From Myxococcales bacterium (GTDB lineage Bacteria > Myxococcota_A > Polyangia > Haliangiales > Haliangiaceae): DNA of 64,000 bases. This document shows positions 28,193-36,825 of this stretch, piece by piece. Numbering within the stretch: the first letter of the stretch is position 1; every line of letters begins with the position of its first letter. Where the stretch lies: contig JAEUJY010000166.1 of the NCBI GenBank assembly GCA_016794525.1, forward strand, positions 1 through 64,000. The letters run 5' to 3'. The notes under the pieces are model-generated. The model ran no database searches. It saw only the letters and a list, made by a program, of their open reading frames with translations, and had not been told where the DNA came from. The translations under genes and the position numbers were made by a program.

Positions 28193-29269
28193 ATGAGGAA
28201 CCTGGCCTACTTCGCCCTGATCGCGGCGGCGGCGTGCGGCGGCGCGCCCGCGGGCAACGGCGACGACATCCTGCTGATCGACGCGCGGAGCACCGGTGGT
28301 GACGGCGGCGGCGCCGGCGACGGCGATGGCGGCGCGCCGATCGACGCGCCGGGCAACGGCGTGCCGGCGCTGCGCCACTGCACCGGGCGCGCGTTCACGC
28401 CGACGCCGGCGGCCGGGTTCGCCACCGTCGGCGGCACGCTGGTCGCGCTGGGCGGCGCCGCCAACCACGGCGGCGAGGACATCGTGACCCCGCCGGGCAC
28501 GCCGGTGTCGGCGCGCGCCCGCTTCACCTACGGCACCACCGCGACCGCGCTCGATCAGGAGCCGGTGGCGGTGTGGCTCGACGACTGCAACGGCTGGCAC
28601 GCGCTGGGCACGCACACCACCGCGGCCGGCCAGCTCGACGTGCCGGTCGACGTCACGCTCGCGCCCGGCATCTACGAGGCGCGGTTCGAGGTGCTGGGCG
28701 ACGCCAGCGTCACCGTCAGCTACCTGTGGATCCTGCCGACCGGCAGCCACATCGCGGTGACCGACATCGACGGCACGCTCACCACCAGCGACACCGAGCT
28801 GTTCGTGCAGATCCTGCTCAACAGCTACGTGCCGACGGCGTACCCGAGCGCGGCCGCGCTGACTACCACCCACGCCGCCAAGCACCACGTCGTCGCGTAC
28901 ATCACCGGGCGGCCGACGTTCCTGGCGATCGCCAGCCGGCAGTGGCTGGCCGACCTCGGCTTCGCGCCGGGGCCGCTGCACCTGACGACCACCACCGCCG
29001 AGGGCCTGCCCACCAACACCGGCGTCGGCGACTACAAGAAGGCGTGGCTGCAATCGCTGACGGCCAAGGGCTACGTCCTCGACCTGGCCTACGGCAACGC
29101 CACCACCGACATCTACGCGTACGAGGGCGCCGGCATCGCCGACACCAAGCAGTGGATCATCGGCACGAACGCCGGGATGAACGGCACCAACGCGGTGATG
29201 GACAGCTGGGCGGCGCGGGTGGCCGAGGTGCAGGCGATGCCGGTGGTCGCGCAGCCGTTCTCGCCCTGA
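28193..29269 (+). CDS. Lipoprotein with a lipin-like (LNS2-type) HAD phosphatase domain
   Basis: 358 residues. Lipoprotein signal MRNLAYFALIAAAAC (Cys 15), then a Gly/Asp-rich linker. An immunoglobulin-like middle region (about 65-180) leads into a HAD-type domain from about 188. The DxDGT nucleophile motif is IAVTDIDGTLTTSD (Asp 191 and 193), followed by VVAYITGRPTFLA and YGNATTDIYAYEGAGI. This is the pattern of the LNS2 domain of lipins (phosphatidate phosphatase) and PITP-like proteins. In those eukaryotic proteins it acts at membranes; here it would be on the cell surface or in the periplasm. Substrate unknown; phosphatidate is a reasonable guess. Confidence 0.72.
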   Translation: MRNLAYFALIAAAACGGAPAGNGDDILLIDARSTGGDGGGAGDGDGGAPIDAPGNGVPALRHCTGRAFTPTPAAGFATVGGTLVALGGAANHGGEDIVTPPGTPVSARARFTYGTTATALDQEPVAVWLDDCNGWHALGTHTTAAGQLDVPVDVTLAPGIYEARFEVLGDASVTVSYLWILPTGSHIAVTDIDGTLTTSDTELFVQILLNSYVPTAYPSAAALTTTHAAKHHVVAYITGRPTFLAIASRQWLADLGFAPGPLHLTTTTAEGLPTNTGVGDYKKAWLQSLTAKGYVLDLAYGNATTDIYAYEGAGIADTKQWIIGTNAGMNGTNAVMDSWAARVAEVQAMPVVAQPFSP

Positions 29270-29292
29270 CGGCGGGGCGGGCGCTCACGCGC

Positions 29293-30144
29293 TCACAGAT
29301 CGATCGCGTCGAGGTCGGCGTCGGCGAAGGCGCGCGGGGGCGACGGCGGCGCGGGCGCGGCGGGCGGCGGGCTCGCCGGTGCGGGCGTGCTGGCGACGGC
29401 CCGGCACAGCGAGCAGCTCGCCGGCAGGTGCGGCGCGTCCCGGCGATGCAGGTCGAGCACCGCGCGCGACAGCTGGGCTAGCTCGCGGCGCACCTCGCGG
29501 CGGCGGCCGGCCACGCGCTCGATCCGCATGTCGTCGTAGCCGGTGGTCTGGTGCCGCATCCACGCGATCACCGCGGCGGCGGCGCGCTCGTCGATGCTGA
29601 TGCGCTGGGTGCGGGCGACGGTGCCGCTGCCGACCGGCGTGGCGTGGGCCGCGACCCGGGCCGCCACCGCGTCGCCCAGCGCCCCCCACCGCGGCGCGAA
29701 CCGCAGGAACGCCCGCACCTCCTGCTCGAACGACACGGCGTACGCGGCCTGCGCGCGATCGCGGCGATCGCGATCGCTGGCGCGGCGGCGCGCGTAGCCC
29801 TCGGTCGCGCGCTCGGCCTCGATCGCCACCCGCGCCGCGTCGATGTGCGCGCGCGGCGCCCACAGCCCGCGGGAGAACTGCTTGCGCCCGCGCTGCTCGA
29901 TCACCGCCCACGACGGGCCCGCGGCCTTGACCCGGCGGGTCAGGCCGGCGTCGCCGGGCGGCAGGCAGGCCCAGTCGGCGGGCGGCGTCAGGCGGCGGCC
30001 GTCGGGGTGGACGAACACCCGCGGGTCGGCGGTCGGTGCGAGGACGAGCGATTCCGGCATCGGCGTGGCGCGACCATGCCGCAGCCGGCGGCGGCGGGCG
30101 AGCGGGCCGTCGGTGATCCGGCCCCGGGATCGCGCGCGCGCCAT
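29293..30144 (-). CDS. DUF2293 domain protein
   Basis: 283 residues from ATG 30144; ATG 30060 (MPESLVLAPTADPRVF) is an alternative that drops a very basic 28-residue lead. The DUF2293 core is near residues 205-250: TTGYDDMRIERVAGRRREVR and RELAQLSRAVLDLHR. The C-terminus has a single CSLC pair and a Pro-rich tail. The family is found in bacteria and fungi and has no known function; the basic helix may bind nucleic acid. It diverges from the DUF4259 gene with 29 bases between the longest forms. Confidence 0.72.
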   Translation of the reverse strand: MARARSRGRITDGPLARRRRLRHGRATPMPESLVLAPTADPRVFVHPDGRRLTPPADWACLPPGDAGLTRRVKAAGPSWAVIEQRGRKQFSRGLWAPRAHIDAARVAIEAERATEGYARRRASDRDRRDRAQAAYAVSFEQEVRAFLRFAPRWGALGDAVAARVAAHATPVGSGTVARTQRISIDERAAAAVIAWMRHQTTGYDDMRIERVAGRRREVRRELAQLSRAVLDLHRRDAPHLPASCSLCRAVASTPAPASPPPAAPAPPSPPRAFADADLDAIDL

Positions 30145-30173
30145 CGACGGCCGCCTCGCGGTAGCATCGGCGC

Positions 30174-30596
30174 ATGGGCGCCTGGGGCTCCGGCCCGTTC
30201 GAGAACGACGACGCGTGTGACTGGCTCGACGAGCTCGCCGACGGCGGCGTCGCGGCGCTGCGCGAGGCGCTGGCGCTCGCCGACGACGCCGAGTACCTCG
30301 AGGCGCCCGACGGCTCGGTGGTGGTCGCCGCCGCCGAGGTGGTCGCGCGGATGGCCGCGGCCGCCAGCGACGACGAGCCCGAGGAGGCCGACGCCGACGC
30401 CGAGCTGCCCGACGAGGTGACCGCGTTCCTCGCCAGCTGCGGGCCGCCGGCCACCACGCTGATCGCCGCCGCCCGGGCCGCCCTCGATCGCGTCACCGCC
30501 GACGACTCCGAGCTGCGCGAGCTGTGGCAGGACGCCGAGGGCGGCGCGTGGCAGGCGGCGATCGACGATCTCAAGCGCCGGCTGGCGCAGCGCTGA
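30174..30596 (+). CDS. DUF4259 domain protein
   Basis: 140 residues. The N-terminus MGAWGSGPFENDDACDWLDE is the DUF4259 signature; LEAPDGSVVVAAAEVVARM follows, and the protein ends in an acidic helix and WQDAEGGAWQAAIDDLKRRL. Small cytoplasmic protein of unknown function. A GCGA-loop hairpin element sits 25 bases after its stop and may end the transcript. Confidence 0.82.
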   Translation: MGAWGSGPFENDDACDWLDELADGGVAALREALALADDAEYLEAPDGSVVVAAAEVVARMAAAASDDEPEEADADAELPDEVTAFLASCGPPATTLIAAARAALDRVTADDSELRELWQDAEGGAWQAAIDDLKRRLAQR

Positions 30597-30620
30597 CCTG
30601 CCGAGTTCCAGCCCGCCGAG

Positions 30621-30642
30621 GGAGGTGCGGCGACGCACCTCC
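30621..30642 (+). repeat. GCGA-loop hairpin element, single-hairpin copy
   Basis: GGAGGTGC (30621-30628) pairs with GCACCTCC (30635-30642) around G-GCGA-C, the same closing pair and tetraloop as the copies at 2584, 13051 and 30711. Hairpin A is absent here. It is followed by a CTCAGTGCT string that also follows the 30711 copy. It lies just 3' of the DUF4259 gene. Confidence 0.65.
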
Positions 30643-30710
30643 GGAACCTCAGTGCTCGTAAGTCTTTCGGCCGAGCACCGACCCATGCGCCAGGCGTTTC
30701 GCGTCTTGGG

Positions 30711-30764
30711 AGGGGGCCCCGTCGGGGCATGACCCGACGGGGGAGGGCGTGGCGACACGCCCTC
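30711..30764 (+). repeat. Two-hairpin element, copy 4
   Basis: Hairpin A is a perfect 10-bp stem, CCCCGTCGGG (30717-30726) with CCCGACGGGG (30733-30742) and a GCATGA loop. Hairpin B is GAGGGCGT (30743-30750) with ACGCCCTC (30757-30764), closed by G-GCGA-C. Compared with copy 1 several paired positions have changed together while loops and layout stay fixed. It ends 8 bases before the stop of the small exported-protein gene on the minus strand. The 175-base gap 30597-30771 holds only this and the single-hairpin copy. Confidence 0.75.
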
Positions 30765-30771
30765 GAGGAAC

Positions 30772-31023
30772 TCAGTGCTGGTTGTCGAACTTGATGCCCA
30801 GCTCGACCTCGTCGATCGCCTGCTTGAGCAGCACGATCGCCTTGGCGCGGTGGCCGCCCTTGTCGGGCGTCGCCTGATCGAGCTGGGCGCGGGCCTTCTT
30901 CATGTCGACCAGCGCGCCGCGCATGTGCGGCTGGCGATCGGCGATGGCGGGGGCGATCACCGTGGTGGTGACCAGGCCGGCGAGGAGTGCGAAGGAGGTG
31001 AGCTTCCAGGGGTTGGTGCGCAT
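30772..31023 (-). CDS. Small exported helical protein
   Basis: 83 residues. Signal peptide WKLTSFALLAGLVTTTVIAPAIA (about residues 6-28). The mature ~55 residues form two helices: HMRGALVDMKKARAQLDQA, then DKGGHRAKAIVLLKQAIDEV, ending EVELGIKFDNQH. I have seen this DKGGHR..A helical-pair pattern in small exported proteins of planctomycetes and other bacteria, but no function is known. A two-hairpin repeat element lies immediately 3'. Confidence 0.68.
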   Translation of the reverse strand: MRTNPWKLTSFALLAGLVTTTVIAPAIADRQPHMRGALVDMKKARAQLDQATPDKGGHRAKAIVLLKQAIDEVELGIKFDNQH

Positions 31024-31081
31024 GTGGCTCTGACCGCACCGGCGCCCGAAGGTTAGGCGGAGGCTCCGAAATCGTCGGGCG

Positions 31082-31804
31082 CTACGGCTCGTCCTTGCGC
31101 CAGCAGGTGACCTTGCCGTGATCCGGCGACCCCTTCACCACCTGGCAGAAGTACCCGGCGCTGCGGCCCGGCCCGGCGGCCGGGGTGTCGGGGCGCGGCC
31201 CCCAGTGCTCGCCGTCGCCTTGCAGATCGCACCACACGCCGGTCGGCGACGGCGGCATGCCGTCGGGCGTGTCGGCGCGGCGCAGCAGGTTGCGCTGCTC
31301 CCAGCCGGTCGGCGTCGCGGTGCAGCGCACGTCGGCGGGCGCGACCCGGTTGGGCACCGGTGGTGGCGGTGGGCGGCGATCGCAGACGAACACCGCCGGA
31401 TCGGTGGTGCGGTGGCACACCGCGGTCGGTCGGCCGCAGCCGACGGTGTCGGCCACGACCAGCAGCGCCTCGCCGGCGGGGCAGCCCGGGGCGCCGACGC
31501 AGGCGCAGGGGCAGTCGGTGGAATCGGCCACGCACGGCGCGCAGCCCCACGTCTGTCCGGCGCGGCACTCGCCCACCATCGGCACCGAGCGCGGGGCCTC
31601 GGTCGGGTCCGGGGTGCCGGCGGCGTCGGTCGTGGTCGCCGTGCCGGTCGCCGTCGTGCCAGTCGTCGCCGCGCCGGTCGCCGTCGTGCCGGTCGTCGTC
31701 GCGCCGGTCCCGCCGGCGCGCGCGAGGGGACCGGTCGGCGGTGGCGTGCACGCGGCGAGCGCGGCGGCGGTGCACAGCGAGGCCCAGGCGATGCGGAGGC
31801 GCAT
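31082..31804 (-). CDS. Predicted lipoprotein with Thr/Gly/Ala stalk and Cys-rich head
   Basis: 240 residues. Lipoprotein signal MRLRIAWASLCTAAALAAC (Cys 19). Residues 30-65 are a low-complexity Thr/Ala/Gly stalk encoded by imperfect tandem repeats. The head has about eleven cysteines (QTWGCAPCVADSTDCPCACV, GCPAGEALL and others), so it is probably disulfide-stabilised on the surface. No family was recognised. It follows the PhnA-like gene by 21 bases on the same strand and may be cotranscribed. Confidence 0.6.
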   Translation of the reverse strand: MRLRIAWASLCTAAALAACTPPPTGPLARAGGTGATTTGTTATGAATTGTTATGTATTTDAAGTPDPTEAPRSVPMVGECRAGQTWGCAPCVADSTDCPCACVGAPGCPAGEALLVVADTVGCGRPTAVCHRTTDPAVFVCDRRPPPPPVPNRVAPADVRCTATPTGWEQRNLLRRADTPDGMPPSPTGVWCDLQGDGEHWGPRPDTPAAGPGRSAGYFCQVVKGSPDHGKVTCWRKDEP

Positions 31805-31825
31805 CGGCCGATGATACCGCCGCGA

Positions 31826-32173
31826 TCAGGCCTTGCGCAGGAACTCGGGCTTGAGCATCACGCTGAGGTTGTCGACCTTGCAGTCGACCGCGTGGTCGCC
31901 GTCGGCGAGGCGGATGTTGGTGATCTTGGTGCCCTGCTTGAGCGTCACCGACGAGCCCTTCACCTTCAGGCTCTTGATCAGCACCACCGCGTCGCCGTTG
32001 GCGAGCGGCACGCCGTTGACGTCGCGCACCACGCCGTCGTCCTCGGGCGCGGCCTCCGCGGCGGGCGCGGCCCCGAGCGACCACTCGTGGCCGCAGTCGG
32101 CGCACACCCAGCGCTCGCCATCCGGGTACACGTTGGGCTGCGCGCAGCGCGGGCAGGTCGACGGCTCGTCCAT
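31826..32173 (-). CDS. PhnA/YjdM family zinc-ribbon protein
   Basis: 115 residues from ATG 32173, close to the family length of about 111. N-terminal zinc ribbon CPRCAQPNVYPDGERWVCAD with a second CxxC (ADCGHEW), then the conserved C-terminal barrel: VRDVNGVPLANGDAVVLIKS and KGSSVTLKQGTKITNIRL. The name comes from the phosphonate region of E. coli, but YjdM is not needed for phosphonate use and its true role is unknown. Cytoplasmic. Confidence 0.9.
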   Translation of the reverse strand: MDEPSTCPRCAQPNVYPDGERWVCADCGHEWSLGAAPAAEAAPEDDGVVRDVNGVPLANGDAVVLIKSLKVKGSSVTLKQGTKITNIRLADGDHAVDCKVDNLSVMLKPEFLRKA

Positions 32174-32243
32174 CGCGGGCTTGTCGCAGAACCGCGGGCC
32201 GCGCGCAACGGCCGCGGCCCCGACACGTCGTCGCGGCCCCGCC

Positions 32244-33080
32244 TCACAGCGCCGCCCAGGCCCGCATGGCCCGGACGCCGGCGGCGCGCCCGCGCTGGTA
32301 GTCGGCGAGCAGCACGTCGACGTCGCGGGTGATCCGGCTGGTGCGCAGGCCGTCGGGCGCGACGTGGACCACGCGACAGTCAACGGGCGGCCGCGCGATG
32401 AAGGCGCGGGCGCGCGAGTAGATCGCGCGGTAGCGCCGGAACGCGGCCACCAGCGCCGGGTGCTCGCGCAACAGCCGCGCCGCCAGCGCGCACTCGACGC
32501 GCGACGGCCCCGGGAAGTCCGATGGCCGCGAGCGGATCACCAGGATGCGGCGGGCGCCGCGCTGGTACGCCTCCTCGACCGGGATCGGCGCGCCGAGGCC
32601 GCCGTCGGTGAACGCGCGGCCGTCGACCTCGACGAAGCGGCGGAACAGCACCGGCACCGCCGACGACGCCTGGAGCACCTGCGACATCGACGCCGCGTCG
32701 GGCTCGAACCACACCGGCGCGCCGGTGTCGACCGCGGTGGCCGCCACCACCAGCCGCGTCGGGCCGGCGACGATCGCCGCGGCGTCGAGCGGGTCCTCGC
32801 GCTCGAACGCGTCCCACAGGTAGTCGATGTCCAGCCAGTGGCCCCCGCGCAGGAAGCGGCCGGCGTCGACGAACTCGCGGCGGCGCATCTGGTTGAAGAA
32901 GCAGCGGCGGTTCCGGCCGTGCTGGCGGGCCAGGTGCGACGACAGGTTGCAGGCGCCGGCCGAGCTGCCGATCGCCAGGTCGAACGGCGCGAAGTCCTGC
33001 TCGAGGAACACGTCGAGCACGCCGGCCGCGAAGACGCCGCGCATGGCGCCTCCTTCGACGACGATCGCGGCGTGCGACAT
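32244..33080 (-). CDS. Patatin-like phospholipase (YjjU type)
   Basis: 278 residues from ATG 33080. Serine hydrolase of the patatin fold: oxyanion motif EGGAMRG (9-15), nucleophile elbow GSSAG (38-42, Ser 40) and the catalytic aspartate in FTDGGLGAPI. Further family marks are ARQHGRNRRCFFNQMRR and SRPSDFPG. Members hydrolyse phospholipids or acyl esters; the YjjU branch is bacterial and intracellular with no known substrate. An upstream extension is open but lacks conservation. It diverges from the BON-domain gene with 91 bases between. Confidence 0.9.
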   Translation of the reverse strand: MSHAAIVVEGGAMRGVFAAGVLDVFLEQDFAPFDLAIGSSAGACNLSSHLARQHGRNRRCFFNQMRRREFVDAGRFLRGGHWLDIDYLWDAFEREDPLDAAAIVAGPTRLVVAATAVDTGAPVWFEPDAASMSQVLQASSAVPVLFRRFVEVDGRAFTDGGLGAPIPVEEAYQRGARRILVIRSRPSDFPGPSRVECALAARLLREHPALVAAFRRYRAIYSRARAFIARPPVDCRVVHVAPDGLRTSRITRDVDVLLADYQRGRAAGVRAMRAWAAL

Positions 33081-33160
33081 GAGGCCGCGCAGTCTCGCAG
33101 GTTTGGCGGGCCGTGGCGACGCCGGTTGACGCGCGCGCGGTCGTGGCCACCGTGGACGAC

Positions 33161-33166
33161 AGGAGG
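33161..33166 (+). promoter_or_regulatory. Canonical Shine-Dalgarno for the BON gene
   Basis: AGGAGG ends 5 bases before ATG 33172. Full-length sites are rare in this window, so this gene is probably well translated. A TTGACG at 33126-33131 could be a -35 box but no -10 was found. Confidence 0.6.
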
Positions 33167-33171
33167 TTGTC

Positions 33172-33543
33172 ATGACGACCCCGACCCGCCCCGGTCACGC
33201 GCACGGCGAGCATGTGATCCCGCGCTCCTACGACGAGCTCGTCCGGGAGACCATGGTGCTGCCCGACGGCTCGCACCGGCCGACCCTGGCCGAGGAGCAG
33301 GAAGCGCTGCGGCGGGCGCCGCCCCCGTTCGCGCCCGGGGCGCGGCTGACGCCGATCCGGTGGGCGCTGGGCGCGCTCGACGACATCGATCTCCACGGGC
33401 TCGAGCTCGCGCTCGCGGGCGGTCGGGTCGTCCTGACCGGCACCGTGGCCAGCCGCGCCGATCGCGAGCGCGTCGTCGCGGCGATCGAGGCGGTCCCGGG
33501 CGTCGAGGGTATCGACGATCGGCTGCGGATCCTGGGCGGCTGA
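33172..33543 (+). CDS. BON-domain protein
   Basis: 123 residues with no signal peptide. The N-terminal half is polar (PRSYDELVRETMVLPDGS). The C-terminal half is a BON domain: LHGLELALAGGRVVLTGTVA, then SRADRERVVAAIEAVPGVEG and IDDRLRILGG. BON domains bind phospholipid or partner proteins, often in stress or envelope roles (OsmY type). Without an export signal this copy would be cytoplasmic. It has a perfect ribosome binding site. It converges with the MazF-like gene, 10 bases between stops. Confidence 0.85.
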   Translation: MTTPTRPGHAHGEHVIPRSYDELVRETMVLPDGSHRPTLAEEQEALRRAPPPFAPGARLTPIRWALGALDDIDLHGLELALAGGRVVLTGTVASRADRERVVAAIEAVPGVEGIDDRLRILGG

Positions 33544-33553
33544 GGTCCCGGGG

Positions 33554-33940
33554 CTACCGCCGGAAGTACGAGGTCTGCTGGAAGCGCAGGCCGGCGACGA
33601 TCTGGTCGACGCGGGCCTGCGACAGCGCGCCGATGCGCGCGCCGAGCCGGGCCTTGGGGATCGACGACACCTGCGAGACCACGACGACGCTCTGCGTCGG
33701 GAGGTCGCCCTCGCCCGGCGCGAGCAACACGTTGCCGGGCTCGCTGGCGCGGTGCAGGTTCGTGGTCAGCGCGCAGACGATGACGGTGGTCACGCGCGCG
33801 TGGTTGAAGACGTCGTCCTGCACCACGACGTGGGGGTGGGCGTAGGGCGGCGCGGGGCCGCGCGTGTCGTCGCCGGGGACCCAGTACACCTCGCCGCGGT
33901 AGATCGGCGCGCCGCCGGGGCGGTCGGGTGGGGCGTCCAT
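33554..33940 (-). CDS. MazF/PemK-type endoribonuclease-fold toxin, no antitoxin seen
   Basis: 128 residues. PemK/MazF core: YRGEVYWVPGDDTRGP, PHVVVQDDVFNHARVTTVIV, CALTTNLHRASEPGNVLL and SVVVVSQVSSIPKARLGAR, ending RVDQIVAGLRFQQ. MazF toxins cleave mRNA or tRNA at short sites. Its antitoxin is normally encoded just upstream with overlap; upstream here (33941-34008) is the divergent promoter of the beta-propeller gene, with no room for one. It may be a solitary toxin, have a distant antitoxin, or have taken another role. Confidence 0.88.
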   Translation of the reverse strand: MDAPPDRPGGAPIYRGEVYWVPGDDTRGPAPPYAHPHVVVQDDVFNHARVTTVIVCALTTNLHRASEPGNVLLAPGEGDLPTQSVVVVSQVSSIPKARLGARIGALSQARVDQIVAGLRFQQTSYFRR

Positions 33941-34008
33941 GGCCGAGGATACTGCGCCAACCGGCGATCGGTCCGATACGAAGTCGGCGCAGCGCGCTCT
34001 ACCCGGGC

Positions 34009-35166
<1,158 letters not shown>

Positions 35167-35203
35167 CCGCGTCGTTGGCCCGAGGTTCGCTAGGCTCGCG
35201 GCC

Positions 35204-36754
35204 ATGGCTGTCTTCGCGCGTGCAAGTCTGGTGATCGCGGCGCTGGGGGTGGGGTGTGCGGCGCCGCGTGCGACCGTGGTCGCGACACCCCCTGCGACGG
35301 TCGCGGTCGCGGTCGCGCCGCCGGCCGCGGCCCCGCCGCCACCCGACGCGGCCCCCGTGCCGCCCGCGCTGCCGGTCGCGGTCACGTTCCTCGTGCGCGC
35401 CGATCGCGCGAGCCCGTGGCGGCCGATCGACGATCCGGCGCGGCTGGCCGCGCTGCGCGCCGCGATCGACAACGAGCCGGCGCGGTTCGCGCTGGTGCTG
35501 TACGCGCTGGCGTGGGAGCTGGCGCCGCCGCCGGCGCCGGCGCCCGCCGCGCCGACCTTGTTCATCGGCGTCGAGGAGGGCGGCAACCACGCCGAGGTCG
35601 GGCTGACGGTGATCGACGGCGACGCGACGCTCGCGTTGCCGCAGCTGCCGTACCTGCGGCTGGCCGACGACCGCGAGACGCTGCGCGGGACGTTGCTGCA
35701 CGAGACCGGCCACGCCGCCCACGCGCTGCTCGCCCGCGCGCGCGCCGACGCCGCGCCGCTCGCCGACGGCGGGGTCGCGCCGATCCCGCACTCGACCGCG
35801 GCGGTGACCGATCGGCGCACCGCGCTGGCCGAGGGCCTGGCGATCAGCCTCGAGACGATCGCCGCGCACTGCGGCCGCGATCCCGACGTGCGGCGGTTCT
35901 ACGACCACGCGTCGCCGCGCCACGGCCCGACCGGCGACAAGGCCGGCGAGTACTTCTTCGCGGCGCGCGACCTGATGACCTACGCGCAGACCTTCGCCCG
36001 CTACCAGGCGGTGCGCGACGGCGCGTTCGGGTTCGAGCCGGCGCTGCGCCGCGACTACCTGCGGGTGCAGCTCGACCCGGCGCGCGATCTGCGCACGCTG
36101 CGCGACCCCGGCTCGCTGGTGGCGTCCGAGGGCTTCGTCGCCAGCGTGCTCTTTCAGCTGATCGCCGCCGACGGCTGCGGCGACGACCTCGCCGCGCTCG
36201 CGCCGCGCTACCGCGCGCTGTGGCAGGCGCTGGCGACCGCCGAGACCACCGCCGGCCCCCTCGACGCGGCGCCGCTGCTCGACGTGGTCGCCGCCCGGGG
36301 CGCGCCGGCCATCGCGGCGTTCCTCGACCTGTCCCACGGCGCGACCGTCGACCCCGACGCCGCGGCGCAGTGGGCGGCGCTGTACGACGCCGCGCTCACC
36401 GTCGACATCGCGACGCGCAAGCGGCTGATGACCGAGTCCGAGCCGCGGCGGGCGCGGTGGCTGGCCGACGCGATCGCCGACCCCGCGATCCTGGCGCGCC
36501 GGCTCGGCCCGGTGGTGCCGGTCGAGGTCGCCGCGGTCGCGGTGCGGCTGGCAGCGTTCGGCGACGCGCAGCCGCTACGCTTCGACGTCAACGCCTGCGG
36601 CGCGGCGATGCTCGAGCTGGTGCCGGGCTGGGACCGCGCGGCGGTGGCGACGATCCTGGCCGAGCGAGCCCGGGCGCCGTTCGCCAGCTACGCCGATCTG
36701 ATCCAGCGGCTGCGCGCCCGGCGGGTGAAGGTCGCCGCTCTGGCGGCAGGCTGA
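35204..36754 (+). CDS. Lipoprotein with HExxH metallopeptidase-like site and C-terminal helix-hairpin-helix
   Basis: 516 residues. Lipoprotein signal MAVFARASLVIAALGVGC (Cys 18) and a Pro/Ala-rich stalk to about 58. A zinc site is suggested by TLLHETGHAAHALL (HETGH at 166-170), with a possible third ligand Glu in ALAEGLAISLE (~210), the gluzincin spacing. The middle is helical. The last ~57 residues are a ComEA-like helix-hairpin-helix: FDVNACGAAMLELVPGWDRA, then APFASYADLIQRLRAR. A surface protease ending in a DNA-binding-type motif is unusual. The family was not recognised; peptidase activity is inference from the motif. Confidence 0.65.
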   Translation: MAVFARASLVIAALGVGCAAPRATVVATPPATVAVAVAPPAAAPPPPDAAPVPPALPVAVTFLVRADRASPWRPIDDPARLAALRAAIDNEPARFALVLYALAWELAPPPAPAPAAPTLFIGVEEGGNHAEVGLTVIDGDATLALPQLPYLRLADDRETLRGTLLHETGHAAHALLARARADAAPLADGGVAPIPHSTAAVTDRRTALAEGLAISLETIAAHCGRDPDVRRFYDHASPRHGPTGDKAGEYFFAARDLMTYAQTFARYQAVRDGAFGFEPALRRDYLRVQLDPARDLRTLRDPGSLVASEGFVASVLFQLIAADGCGDDLAALAPRYRALWQALATAETTAGPLDAAPLLDVVAARGAPAIAAFLDLSHGATVDPDAAAQWAALYDAALTVDIATRKRLMTESEPRRARWLADAIADPAILARRLGPVVPVEVAAVAVRLAAFGDAQPLRFDVNACGAAMLELVPGWDRAAVATILAERARAPFASYADLIQRLRARRVKVAALAAG

Positions 36755-36825
36755 CCGGCGGCGGCGCCGGCGCGGGCCGGTCGATTTCGTCTGACGTCGC
36801 GCCGGCCGGGGCTGTTTCCGGGTGC

